DNA of 64,000 bases from Afipia sp. (GTDB lineage: Bacteria > Pseudomonadota > Alphaproteobacteria > Rhizobiales > Xanthobacteraceae): contig JAFKEQ010000004.1 of NCBI GenBank assembly GCA_017308575.1, forward strand, positions 186,001 to 250,000. The letters run 5' to 3'. The translations under genes and the position numbers were made by a program. Below the pieces are notes generated by a model that searched no databases, was not told where the DNA came from, and worked only from the letters and a program-made list of their open reading frames with translations. Shown piece after piece: positions 46,082 through 54,275 of the stretch. Numbering within the stretch: the stretch's first letter is position 1; the number at the start of each line of letters is the position of its first letter.

Positions 46082-48181
46082 ATGACGTCCAAAACGCCTG
46101 TTCCTCCCGTCGCGCCGCGCCGCTCGCACAGCTTCACCCATCACGACATCACCGTGACCGATGACTATGCGTGGCTGAAGGACGAGAACTGGCAGGAGGT
46201 GCTGCGCGACCCATCTGTGCTCAAGCCGGACATCCGCGCCTATCTCGAAGCCGAGAATGTCTACGCCGACGCGGTGCTGGGCCATACGGAGCCGCTGCAG
46301 AAAAAGCTGGTGGCGGAAATGCGCGGCCGCATCAAGGAGGACGACTCCAGCGTCCCCTCGCCCGACGGCCCGTTCGCCTATTTCCACAAGTACCGCGAGG
46401 GCGGCCAGCACGAGCAGATCGGCCGCGAGCCGCGTGGTGGCGGCGAAGCCCGCTTCATCATCGATGGCGATGAAGAAGCGAAGAGAAGCGAGTACTTCAA
46501 GTTCGGCAGCGCGCAGCATTCGCCCGATCACAAGCTGGAGGCGTGGAGCGCGGATACGCGCGGTTCGGAATATTTCACCATCCGCATCCGCGACTGGGCA
46601 ACCGGCAAGGATCACGCCGACCATATCGAGGAAACCGACGGCGACGTGGTCTGGGCCGCGGATTCGAAATCGTTCTTCTATGTGAAGCTCGACGACAACC
46701 ATCGCCCGATGCAGGTGTACCGGCACACCCTCGGCACGCCGCAATCCGGCGACGCGCTGGTTTACGAGGAAAAGGATTCCGGCTGGTTCACGCACATCCA
46801 CGAAAGCGCCAGCGGACGCTTCTGCGTGATCGCGGGCGGCGACCATGAGACGTCCGAACAGCGCTTGATCGATCTGCGCACGCCGGACGCCAAGCCTCGT
46901 CTTGTTGCGAAGCGCGAAGACGGCGTGCAGTATTCCGTCGCGGATCACGGCGATCAGTTGTTCATCCTGACCAATGCCGACGACGCCATCGACTTCAAGA
47001 TCGTCACCGCGCCGCTGGACTCGCCCGCGCGGAAGAACTGGCGCGATCTCATACCCCACCGCACCGGTGTCTACATCATCGACATGGAGCTTTATTCCGG
47101 CCATCTGGTGCGGCTGGAACGCGCCAACGCGCTGCCCTCCATCGTGATCCGCGATCTTGCGACCTCGCAGGAACATGCCATTGCCTTCGACGAGGCCGCC
47201 TATTCGCTCGGCACCATCGGCGGCTACGAATTCGACACCACGCAGATCCGTTTCTCGTATTCCTCGATGACCACGCCGTCGGAAGTCTTCGACTACGACA
47301 TGGTCAGCCGCGAACGGAGCTTGCGCAAGCGGCAGGAGATTCCGTCGGGCCACAACCCGGCGGATTATGTCACCACGCGCATCATGGCGACGTCTCACGA
47401 CGGCGCGCAGGTGCCGGTCTCGATCCTGCATCGCAAGAACCTGACACGCGACGGCAGCGCGCCGCTGCTGCTCTATGGTTACGGCTCCTACGGCCACGCC
47501 ATGCCGGCCTCGTTCTCGGCCAACCGGCTGTCGCTGGTGGATCGCGGCTTCGTCTATGCCATCGCGCATATCCGCGGCGGTTCCGACAAAGGCTGGGGCT
47601 GGTATCTCGACGGCAAGCGCGAGAAGAAGACCAACAGCTTCGACGATTTTGCCGCCGCCGGTCGCGCGCTGATCGCCGGGAAATATACATCCGCGAAAAA
47701 GATCGTCGGCCATGGCGGCAGCGCGGGCGGCATGCTGATGGGCGCGGTGGCGAACCGCTCGGGCGAGCTGTTCGCGGGCATCGTCGCTGAAGTGCCGTTC
47801 GTCGATGTGCTCAACACCATGCTGGATGAATCATTGCCGCTAACGCCGCCGGAATGGCCCGAATGGGGCAATCCCATCGACAGCGCGGACGACTTCAAGA
47901 CCATCCTCGCCTATTCGCCCTACGACAACGTGGTGGCGAAAGAGTATCCGGCCATTCTGGCGATGGGCGGCCTTGCCGATCCGCGCGTGACTTATTGGGA
48001 GCCTGCGAAGTGGATCGCGCGGCTGCGTCCGGTGATGACCGGCGGCGGCCCCGTGCTGTTGCGCACCAACATGGGCGCGGGCCATGGCGGCGCGTCCGGC
48101 CGCTTCAACCGGCTGGACGAGGTCGCGATTGCGTATGCCTTCGCGCTATGGGCCGTGGGACTGGCGGACGCAGGCAGCTAA
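46082..48181 (+). CDS. ptrB: Oligopeptidase B (S9A prolyl oligopeptidase family)
   Basis: A 699-residue S9A serine peptidase that cuts short peptides after basic residues. A beta-propeller (about 70-400) precedes the alpha/beta-hydrolase domain. The nucleophile is in GHGGSAGGMLMG near residue 545, the Asp in GLADPRVTYWEP and the His in GAGHGGASGRF. The Asp/Glu pairs that give oligopeptidase B its Arg/Lys preference were not checked. The ATG at 46082 is used; the TTG at 46064 is less likely. No signal peptide, so cytoplasmic. Confidence 0.93.
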   Translation: MTSKTPVPPVAPRRSHSFTHHDITVTDDYAWLKDENWQEVLRDPSVLKPDIRAYLEAENVYADAVLGHTEPLQKKLVAEMRGRIKEDDSSVPSPDGPFAYFHKYREGGQHEQIGREPRGGGEARFIIDGDEEAKRSEYFKFGSAQHSPDHKLEAWSADTRGSEYFTIRIRDWATGKDHADHIEETDGDVVWAADSKSFFYVKLDDNHRPMQVYRHTLGTPQSGDALVYEEKDSGWFTHIHESASGRFCVIAGGDHETSEQRLIDLRTPDAKPRLVAKREDGVQYSVADHGDQLFILTNADDAIDFKIVTAPLDSPARKNWRDLIPHRTGVYIIDMELYSGHLVRLERANALPSIVIRDLATSQEHAIAFDEAAYSLGTIGGYEFDTTQIRFSYSSMTTPSEVFDYDMVSRERSLRKRQEIPSGHNPADYVTTRIMATSHDGAQVPVSILHRKNLTRDGSAPLLLYGYGSYGHAMPASFSANRLSLVDRGFVYAIAHIRGGSDKGWGWYLDGKREKKTNSFDDFAAAGRALIAGKYTSAKKIVGHGGSAGGMLMGAVANRSGELFAGIVAEVPFVDVLNTMLDESLPLTPPEWPEWGNPIDSADDFKTILAYSPYDNVVAKEYPAILAMGGLADPRVTYWEPAKWIARLRPVMTGGGPVLLRTNMGAGHGGASGRFNRLDEVAIAYAFALWAVGLADAGS

Positions 48182-48187
48182 CCGGGC

Positions 48188-48222
48188 GATCGAACATCTT
48201 ACCTTCGAGGTAATTTGATCGT
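48188..48222 (+). terminator. Weak hairpin after the oligopeptidase gene
   Basis: TTACCT and AGGTAA pair around TCG at 48199-48213 within an outer CGATC/GATCG pair, followed by TTT inside the outer arm. It begins 7 bases after the stop. Stability is modest. Confidence 0.35.
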
Positions 48223-48332
48223 GCCGAGAACCACGCGACAATGCGCGTCTGCTTGGTTGCAGCGCGTCGTGACGCGCCGCCGTTCTCTGCCATACTCGCG
48301 CATCCGTCCTCGCCCTCGCCCCGGAATTTTCA

Positions 48333-49628
48333 ATGAAGCGTCTGCCCTTCTTCTACGGCTGGATCATTGTCGCCGTCACCTTCATCACCATGGGCATCGG
48401 CGTGAACGCCCGCACATCGTTCTCGCTGTTCTTCGCGCCGATCGTCGATGAATTCGGGTGGGAACGCGGCATCACCGCCGGCGCATTCTCATTTGGCTTC
48501 CTCGTCTCCGCGATCCTCAGCCCGCTGATGGGACGGCTGATGGACCGCACCGGCCCGCGCACGGTGATGGAGCTTGGCGTGGTGCTGATGGCCGCGGGTC
48601 TTCTGCTCGCGCCGTTGACCACGCAGCCCTGGCATCTTTACGCGACCATCGGCTGCCTCGTCGGCGCGGGCAGCATCTGCCTCGGCTATTCCGGGCAATC
48701 GCTGTTCCTGCCGAACTGGTTCGTGAAAAAGCGCGGCCTTGCGGTCGGCCTCGCCTTCGCCGGTGTCGGCGTCGGCTCGATCATCCTGCTGCCATGGGTG
48801 CAATTCCTGATCGACAAGGGCGGCTGGCGCTCGGCCTGCTGGACGCTCGGCATTCTGGTGCTGGTGGTGCTGCTGCCGCTCAATCTTCTGCTGCGCAAGC
48901 GCCCGGAAGATGTCGGCGAATTGCCCGACGGCGAGGCCGCGCCGACAGCCGCGAGCGTGCCGCCGCCATCGAACATCGTCGATCCCGCCTGGGCCGCCAC
49001 GGACTGGACGCTCGGCCGCGCCCTGCGCACCCCGCGCTTCTGGTGGATCTCGGTCGGATATTTCTGCGGACTTTATATCTGGTACGCCGTGCAGGTGCAT
49101 CAGACCAAGTATCTGGTGGAAATCGGATTCACCTCCACGTCGGCGGCATGGGCGCTCGGCATGGTCAGCCTGATCGGCATTCCGGGGCAGATCGCGCTCG
49201 GCTATCTCTCGGACCGCATCGGCCGCGAATGGATCTGGGCGATCTCGTCGCTCGGATTCGCGATCTGCTTCGCCGCGTTGATCGCGCTGCAGTACACGCC
49301 GACGCTGCTGCTGGTTTACCTGATGGTGGTGGCGCAGGGTTTCCTCGGCTACGGCTTCACCTCGATCATGGGCGCGGTGGTCGCGGAAATCTTCCAGGGC
49401 AAACAGTTCGGCACCATCTTCGGCACCATCACGCTTGCGGCGCTGGCCGGCGGGGCGGCGGGACCATGGGTGACGGGCATCCTGCACGACATCTATGGCG
49501 ACTACACCCTCGCCTTCGCGATCGGCATAGTCGTTAGCGCACTGTCGGCCGTCGCGATCTGGCTTGCATCGCCGCGCAAGGTCCGCGCCGTCGCGGGGCA
49601 GATGCACCGGATTGCGAAGACGGCTTGA
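48333..49628 (+). CDS. MFS transporter (OxlT/monocarboxylate-like)
   Basis: A 431-residue major facilitator with twelve hydrophobic segments split by a loop near residue 200-230. The helix 2-3 loop has GRLMDRTGPRTVM and the matching second-half loop GYLSDRIGREW, both forms of the MFS signature. The start MKRLPFFYGWIIVAVTF, with YGW in helix 1, is common in the oxalate/formate and monocarboxylate group. Substrate unknown; a small carboxylate is a reasonable guess. Confidence 0.9.
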   Translation: MKRLPFFYGWIIVAVTFITMGIGVNARTSFSLFFAPIVDEFGWERGITAGAFSFGFLVSAILSPLMGRLMDRTGPRTVMELGVVLMAAGLLLAPLTTQPWHLYATIGCLVGAGSICLGYSGQSLFLPNWFVKKRGLAVGLAFAGVGVGSIILLPWVQFLIDKGGWRSACWTLGILVLVVLLPLNLLLRKRPEDVGELPDGEAAPTAASVPPPSNIVDPAWAATDWTLGRALRTPRFWWISVGYFCGLYIWYAVQVHQTKYLVEIGFTSTSAAWALGMVSLIGIPGQIALGYLSDRIGREWIWAISSLGFAICFAALIALQYTPTLLLVYLMVVAQGFLGYGFTSIMGAVVAEIFQGKQFGTIFGTITLAALAGGAAGPWVTGILHDIYGDYTLAFAIGIVVSALSAVAIWLASPRKVRAVAGQMHRIAKTA

Positions 49629-49652
49629 TCTTTCCGCGCGATCTTACTCGCT

Positions 49653-49739
49653 CGTCATTGCGAGGAGCGCTTGCGACGAAGCAATCCAGCTATCTGTCAG
49701 CTCTCAGAAATGGATTGCTTCGCTCCGCTCGCAATGACG
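49653..49739. repeat. Palindromic intergenic repeat (type E)
   Basis: CGTCATTGCGAGGAGC...GAAGCAATCCAG at the left and GGATTGCTTC...GCTCGCAATGACG at the right. This is the widespread CGTCATTGCGAG/GAAGCAATCC element. It separates the convergent MFS and hypothetical genes. Confidence 0.85.
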
Positions 49740-49747
49740 AAAAATTT

Positions 49748-50365
49748 CTAGTTCTGCACACTCACATCGATCTGCGCGCGATAACCCGCACGCAAGGCAT
49801 TGACGATCGACGACGGCGTCAGAAGTTTTGCATCTGTCAGATTTGCAGCAGCGCGGCTGTAACCACCGAACGACCACAGCCATGGCTCGCTCCTTGCGAT
49901 CACATAGCTCTCGCCATCCGCCGTCACCATCGCGCCGTCCGGCAGATCGGACAGTTTTCTGCGCAGCGGATGAAGACGCTTCACCTTCCCGTCGAGGCGC
50001 TCGGCATGCAGCACCGCGTCCATTTCGGGCGCGCGAGGCTTGCCGCGCCTGTTGCCCTCCGCCCACGCATCGCGGAACGCTTCGGCATCCGCGCGGCGGC
50101 AATAGAAGCACGGGCGGTGCCCCGCCGCGAATGACGTCGCTTCATCGAGAAAAAACAGTTCCGTCCAGCTTCGCCCGCCCATCACCTTGCGCCTGCGCCC
50201 GCGAAATTCGCAAGTACAGGTAATCCACGCCTTCGAAGACCATCGCCGGTTCAGCAGCGTTTTCGTCGCCGGGTCATGGATGATCCCGCGATTGCCGGTG
50301 AAGCGGCCGCGATGCGCGGTCGCGACAATCTCCCCGAACGGCGACACGCGATTTTGCAGGGGCAT
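49748..50365 (-). CDS. Conserved-looking hypothetical protein with CFYC motif
   Basis: A 205-residue protein I cannot assign. It is basic and shows CTCEFRGRRRKVMGG near residue 50, then SWTELFFLDEATSFAAGHRPCFYCRR near 70-95 and a C-terminal SYVIARSEPWLWSFGGY. The CTC and CFYC pairs could bind a metal, and the RRADAEAFRDAW stretch looks like a helix. No signal peptide or membrane segment. The ATG at 50365 fits the codon pattern; upstream is a type C repeat. It is probably real because the frame is long, uninterrupted and bounded by repeats on both sides. Confidence 0.65.
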   Translation of the reverse strand: MPLQNRVSPFGEIVATAHRGRFTGNRGIIHDPATKTLLNRRWSSKAWITCTCEFRGRRRKVMGGRSWTELFFLDEATSFAAGHRPCFYCRRADAEAFRDAWAEGNRRGKPRAPEMDAVLHAERLDGKVKRLHPLRRKLSDLPDGAMVTADGESYVIARSEPWLWSFGGYSRAAANLTDAKLLTPSSIVNALRAGYRAQIDVSVQN

Positions 50366-50403
50366 AAAGCTGATTTCCAGGTCGTTACACAAACTCTCAA
50401 CGA

Positions 50404-50524
50404 GTCGTCCCGGCGCACGCCGGGACCCATAACCACCGAACTACCGATAAAGATCAGGTGGTCGAACCTTTCTCCGCAAAATACATCGACAGGGAGTATG
50501 GGTCCCGGCGTGCGCCGGGACGAC
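50404..50524. repeat. Palindromic intergenic repeat (type C)
   Basis: GTCGTCCCGGCGCACGCCGGGACCCATA and its reverse complement at the right end, each end forming a hairpin by itself; a second copy of the 43110-43233 element with an unrelated centre. Confidence 0.9.
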
Positions 50525-50560
50525 CCGAAAACCGATAATTCGCGGAGCGAAATCGAAGCC

Positions 50561-51550
50561 TCAGTTCAGCACATCCTGATTGATCACATTCTCGCGGATC
50601 GGATGGCCGTCGAGCGCGCTGAGAATGTTTTTCGCGGTCTGCAGGCTCATGCGGTCCAGCGCCTCGCGGGTCACGCCCGCCACATGCGGGGCCATGATGA
50701 CGTTGTCGAGCGCGAACAGCGGATGATCCGGACGCGGCGGCTCCTGCGCGAACACGTCGATGCCCGCGCCCGCGATCGTGCCGGAGGTCAATGCCGCATG
50801 CAGCGCCGCCTCATCGACAATGCCGCCGCGCGCGGTGTTGATCAGATAGGCCGTCGGCTTCATCTTCTGCAATTGCGCCGTGCTGAACAGATTGACCGTC
50901 TCGGGCGATTTCGGGCAGTGGATCGAGACGAAATCCGCGCGCGGCAGCGCCGCGTCGAGATCGCTCACTGATTCGGCGCCCGCCTGTTCGATCTCCGCCG
51001 CGCTCTTGAACGGATCGTAGACCAGCACATTCATTTCCATCGCCACCAGCCGCTTCACCAGCCGCGTGCCGATCCGCCCGAATCCGATCACCAGCGCGGT
51101 GCGCCCGAGCAGGTCATAGGGAATCGTCACAAGGCGTTTGGTCCAGTTGCCGGTCTTCACCAGCGTGTCCAGCTCAGCGGCGCGCTTGGCCAGCGCCAGC
51201 ATCATGAACAGCGCGCATTCGGCCACCGACGGCGAATTGGCGACGCCCGTGGTCATCAGCGGAATCCTGTGGGCGCTGAGCGCCGTCACATCCACCGCGT
51301 CGTAGCCGACGCCGATCCGTGTCACCACCTTCATCTCGCCGGACGAGACGATCTCGTTCGCGCCGAAAGCCGTGGCGCCCAGCGCGACGCCATTGACCGG
51401 CGCATGCGCCCGCAGCATGGCGTTGAAATCCGCCGCCGAGATGGTGTTGGGAAATTCGATCATCTCGATATCGCCACGCTCCTGCAACAGCGCCCGACCG
51501 TCCGGCGATAAAGTTTCCACGATCAGAAGTTTCTTCTTGTTGGTGGCCAT
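50561..51550 (-). CDS. D-2-hydroxyacid dehydrogenase (phosphoglycerate dehydrogenase-like)
   Basis: A 329-residue NAD-dependent dehydrogenase. The Rossmann motif GFGRIGTRLVKRL is near residue 155, the catalytic Arg is in NTARGGIVDE, and the catalytic His in MAPHVAGVT near residue 293. The C-terminal regulatory (ACT) domain of long SerA is absent, so a role on a hydroxy acid other than phosphoglycerate is likely. The ATG at 51550 has AGGGG six bases upstream. It is divergent from an RraA-like aldolase gene and may work in the same pathway. Confidence 0.9.
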   Translation of the reverse strand: MATNKKKLLIVETLSPDGRALLQERGDIEMIEFPNTISAADFNAMLRAHAPVNGVALGATAFGANEIVSSGEMKVVTRIGVGYDAVDVTALSAHRIPLMTTGVANSPSVAECALFMMLALAKRAAELDTLVKTGNWTKRLVTIPYDLLGRTALVIGFGRIGTRLVKRLVAMEMNVLVYDPFKSAAEIEQAGAESVSDLDAALPRADFVSIHCPKSPETVNLFSTAQLQKMKPTAYLINTARGGIVDEAALHAALTSGTIAGAGIDVFAQEPPRPDHPLFALDNVIMAPHVAGVTREALDRMSLQTAKNILSALDGHPIRENVINQDVLN

Positions 51551-51710
51551 TTCATCCCCTGCCTGTTCTTCGTTATCGTCGCAAATGCGCAGCATCATTG
51601 CCGCAATTATATTGATCGTCCAGCGCTTGCCGTGACCTCCCGGCGCGGGCACACTCTGCCGCGCCGGGCCTCCGGCCCCCGCCAACGAGACAACAACAGG
51701 AGATCAACCC

Positions 51711-52424
51711 GTGACCCAGGCCGCCCCCCATCCCGCATCGCTGCTCGAAGCGCTGACCCGCTACGACACGCCGACGATCTGCAATGCGCTGGAAGTGGTC
51801 GCGCCCGAGCGGCGGCTGACGGGCTTTACCACGAAGCCGCTGGTCTGCCCGTTTCCGGACCTGCCGCCTATGGTCGGCTATGCCCGCACCGCAACAATCC
51901 GCGCCACGTCCGCCTCGCCGCTCTCCGCTGCCGATGCGCGTGCGCAACGCGTGGCTTATTATGAGTATTGCGGCACAGGCATCGGCCCGCGGATCAGCGT
52001 CATTCAGGATCTCGACGGCGCGAATATCGGCTTCGGCGCGTTCTGGGGCGAAGTGAACAGCTCCGTTCACAAGGCGCTCGGTTGCCTCGGCGTCGTGACC
52101 GACGGATCGATCCGCGACATTCCCGCCTGGGCACCGGGCTTTCAGGCGCTGGCCGGCAGCATCGGCCCCTCCCATGCCTATGTGCATCTTGCAGGCTTCG
52201 GCGAATCCGTCTGTGTCGCGGGCATGACGGTGCGGTCCGACGATCTGATTCATGCGGACCGGCATGGCGCAGTCGTGATTCCGGCCAACATTGCCGACAA
52301 GGTGCCGGATGCGGCGAGACTGTGCGAACGACGAGAGGAACCGATCCTCAGCATCGCGCGCAGTTCATCCTTCACCGTCGAAAAGCTGAAGGAAGCGCTG
52401 GCCCGTTCAGCGGAGATTCATTAG
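51711..52424 (+). CDS. RraA-like protein (4-hydroxy-4-methyl-2-oxoglutarate aldolase family)
   Basis: A 237-residue RraA-fold protein with the family core GCLGVVTDGSIRDIPAW, in which the Arg-Asp pair binds metal and the keto acid. Relatives are HMG/CHA aldolases and regulators of RNase E; many are misnamed demethylmenaquinone methyltransferase. The GTG start follows AGGAGA by 7 bases. Divergent pairing with a D-2-hydroxyacid dehydrogenase favours an enzyme of carboxylic acid metabolism over an RNase regulator. Confidence 0.85.
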   Translation: MTQAAPHPASLLEALTRYDTPTICNALEVVAPERRLTGFTTKPLVCPFPDLPPMVGYARTATIRATSASPLSAADARAQRVAYYEYCGTGIGPRISVIQDLDGANIGFGAFWGEVNSSVHKALGCLGVVTDGSIRDIPAWAPGFQALAGSIGPSHAYVHLAGFGESVCVAGMTVRSDDLIHADRHGAVVIPANIADKVPDAARLCERREEPILSIARSSSFTVEKLKEALARSAEIH

Positions 52425-52445
52425 CATCTTACGCGAAGAGCCAAG

Positions 52446-52553
52446 CCTCATGGTGAGGAGCGAGGCAAAGCCTCGCGTCTCGAACCATGAGGCCGCCACA
52501 CCAGACCCTCATCCTTCGAGACGCGCGCGAGGTGCGCGCTCCTCAGGATGAGG
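52446..52553. repeat. Palindromic intergenic repeat (type D)
   Basis: CCTCATGGTGAGGAGC...CGTCTCGAACCATGAGG and CCTCATCCTTCGAGACGC...GCTCCTCAGGATGAGG. It is the same family as 45951-46053 and lies just before the microprotein gene. Confidence 0.88.
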
Positions 52554-52580
52554 ATGTCGCAACCGCAAACAGGAGCAGGT

Positions 52581-52667
52581 ATGAAAGTTGTCCTCGGCAT
52601 TATCGTGGGCGTGGTCATTGGCTTTCTGGCCATGACCTATTTCAAGACCGGCCATCTGCCGTTCTGA
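52581..52667 (+). CDS. 28-residue single-span membrane microprotein
   Basis: ATG at 52581 with AGGAG five bases upstream, then 28 codons and TGA. The peptide starts MKVVLGIIVGVVIGFLAMTY and ends FKTGHLPF: one hydrophobic span of about 19 residues with a short basic tail and glycines spaced as in GxxxG (GIIVGVVIG). It has no recognisable family. It ends 27 bases before the SelO start, so both may share a transcript. The good ribosome site and hydrophobic pattern support a real gene, but it is very short. Confidence 0.6.
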   Translation: MKVVLGIIVGVVIGFLAMTYFKTGHLPF

Positions 52668-52694
52668 CCGCCGCGCGAAACAATTCGGAATCCG

Positions 52695-54116
52695 ATGCCT
52701 CTCTCCCCGCACTACCGCGCCTCGACCAGCCATGCCGCGCTCGGTCCGGAATTCTACGATGTCGTCGCGGCGGCCACGTTTCCGGATCATATCCTGCGCT
52801 ATCGCAATCAGCGCGCAGCGAAGACAGTGGGCCTCGACACGCTCACCGACGATGAGTGGATCGCGCATTTCGGCCGCTTCGCGCCGCTGAACGGCAGTTT
52901 CGAGAAGCCGCTGGCGCTGCGCTATCACGGCCACCAGTTCCGCGTTTACAACCCCGAACTCGGCGACGGACGCGGCTTCCTGTTCGCACAGCTTCATGAC
53001 GACAAGGGCCGCCTGCTCGATCTTGCCACCAAGGGCAGCGGCCGGACGCCGTGGTCGCGCACCGCCGACGGACGCCTGACGCTGAAAGGCGGCGTGCGCG
53101 AGGTGCTGGCGACATCGATGCTGGAAGCGCTCGGCGTCGACACCTCCAAATCCTTCAGCCTGATCGAAACCGGCGAGGAACTGGTGCGCGGCGACGAGCC
53201 CTCGCCCACGCGTTCCTCGGTGCTGGTGCGGCTCAGCCATTCGCATATCCGCATCGGCACCTTCCAGCGGCAGGCGTTTCACCGCAGCGCCGCCAACATC
53301 GAGACGCTGCTCGACTACACCATCAAGACCTACATGCCGGATGTCTGGCGCGACGATGCGTCCGCGCGCGCCATCGCGTTTCTGGAAGAGGTCTGCCGCC
53401 GCGTCGCGCGCACCGGCGCGCAATGGATGGCAGCGGGCTTCGTTCATGGCGTGCTCAACACCGACAACATCAATGTCACCGGCGAGAGCTTCGACTATGG
53501 GCCGTGGCGTTTCCTGCCGGTGCTGGAGCCGGGGTTCACCGCCGCCTATTTCGATGAGCAGGGTCTTTATGCCTATGGCCGCCAGCCCGACGCGCTGTTC
53601 TGGAATCTGGTGCGGCTGGCCGAATGCCTGCTCGTGGTCGCCAACAAGGAGCAGCTTGAGGCCGCGCTGAACGTGTTCGAGCCTGCGCTGCGCGCCGACT
53701 TCACCGCGATGATGCTCAAGCGCCTCGGCGTGAAGCCGCAAAGCCTGGAGCGCGACAACGAACTGTCGCGCGCGCTATGGGCCTTCCTGTCCGAAAGCAA
53801 GGCACCGTTCGAGCAGACCTTCTTCGACTGGTTCGGCGGCCTCGCCAGCGCGGACCGCGCGGGCAACAGCCCGTCGAAGGATTTCTATGCGGCGGACTCC
53901 TTCCAGCAGGTGCGCGAAGCACTCAAGGACTTCACGCCGCGCGACGGCGTCGATCTCGGCCATCCGTTCTTCACACGGCGCGACGCCTGTTCGATGCTGA
54001 TCGACGAGGTGGAAGCGATCTGGAAACCGATCGCCGACAGCGACGACTGGTCGGTGTTCCACGCCAAGCTGGCCGACATCGACCAGATGCGCGCGGCGTA
54101 TGGGTTGATATCCTGA
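52695..54116 (+). CDS. selO: Protein adenylyltransferase SelO (YdiU family)
   Basis: A 473-residue pseudokinase-fold enzyme that transfers AMP to proteins, in bacteria linked to redox stress. Family motifs are LRYHGHQFRVYNPELGDGRG near residue 75, KGSGRTPWSR with ADGR near 115, and GVLNTDNINVTGE with the metal-binding Asn/Asp residues near 255. The C-terminus lacks the cysteine or selenocysteine tail of many homologues (it ends MRAAYGLIS), so the terminal redox switch is missing here. It follows the membrane microprotein gene closely. Confidence 0.94.
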   Translation: MPLSPHYRASTSHAALGPEFYDVVAAATFPDHILRYRNQRAAKTVGLDTLTDDEWIAHFGRFAPLNGSFEKPLALRYHGHQFRVYNPELGDGRGFLFAQLHDDKGRLLDLATKGSGRTPWSRTADGRLTLKGGVREVLATSMLEALGVDTSKSFSLIETGEELVRGDEPSPTRSSVLVRLSHSHIRIGTFQRQAFHRSAANIETLLDYTIKTYMPDVWRDDASARAIAFLEEVCRRVARTGAQWMAAGFVHGVLNTDNINVTGESFDYGPWRFLPVLEPGFTAAYFDEQGLYAYGRQPDALFWNLVRLAECLLVVANKEQLEAALNVFEPALRADFTAMMLKRLGVKPQSLERDNELSRALWAFLSESKAPFEQTFFDWFGGLASADRAGNSPSKDFYAADSFQQVREALKDFTPRDGVDLGHPFFTRRDACSMLIDEVEAIWKPIADSDDWSVFHAKLADIDQMRAAYGLIS

Positions 54117-54122
54117 CATCGC

Positions 54123-54225
54123 GTCATCCTGAGGCGCTCGCCGCTCTTGCGGCGAGCCTCGAAGGATGCGCGGCCACGCAATCGTCACCCTTCGAGGCTC
54201 GCAAGTGCTCGCACCTCAGGATGAC
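54123..54225. repeat. Palindromic intergenic repeat (type D relative)
   Basis: GTCATCCTGAGG...GCGAGCCTCGAAGGATG at the left and CACCCTTCGAGGCTCGC...CACCTCAGGATGAC at the right. The end hairpins form between CGCTCGCCG and CGGCGAGC. It separates selO from the convergent nitronate monooxygenase gene. Confidence 0.88.
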
Positions 54226-54240
54226 GGCGCATCGTATCCG

Positions 54241-54267
54241 TGGGGGCCCGGCTTTCGCCGGGACGAC
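54241..54267. repeat. Half element of palindromic repeat type C
   Basis: GGGCCCGGCTTTCGCCGGGACGAC matches the right end of the type C elements at 43110-43233 and 50404-50524. It stands alone directly after the type D relative. Confidence 0.75.
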
Positions 54268-54275
54268 ACGGAAAA

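Noticed and set aside
44686..46137. 483-codon minus-strand frame over the M20 amidohydrolase
   Set aside because: Antisense shadow that also crosses a type D repeat.
46043..47713. 556-codon minus-strand frame over the oligopeptidase gene
   Set aside because: Antisense shadow of the S9A enzyme, which has the full catalytic triad; no ribosome site or family pattern.
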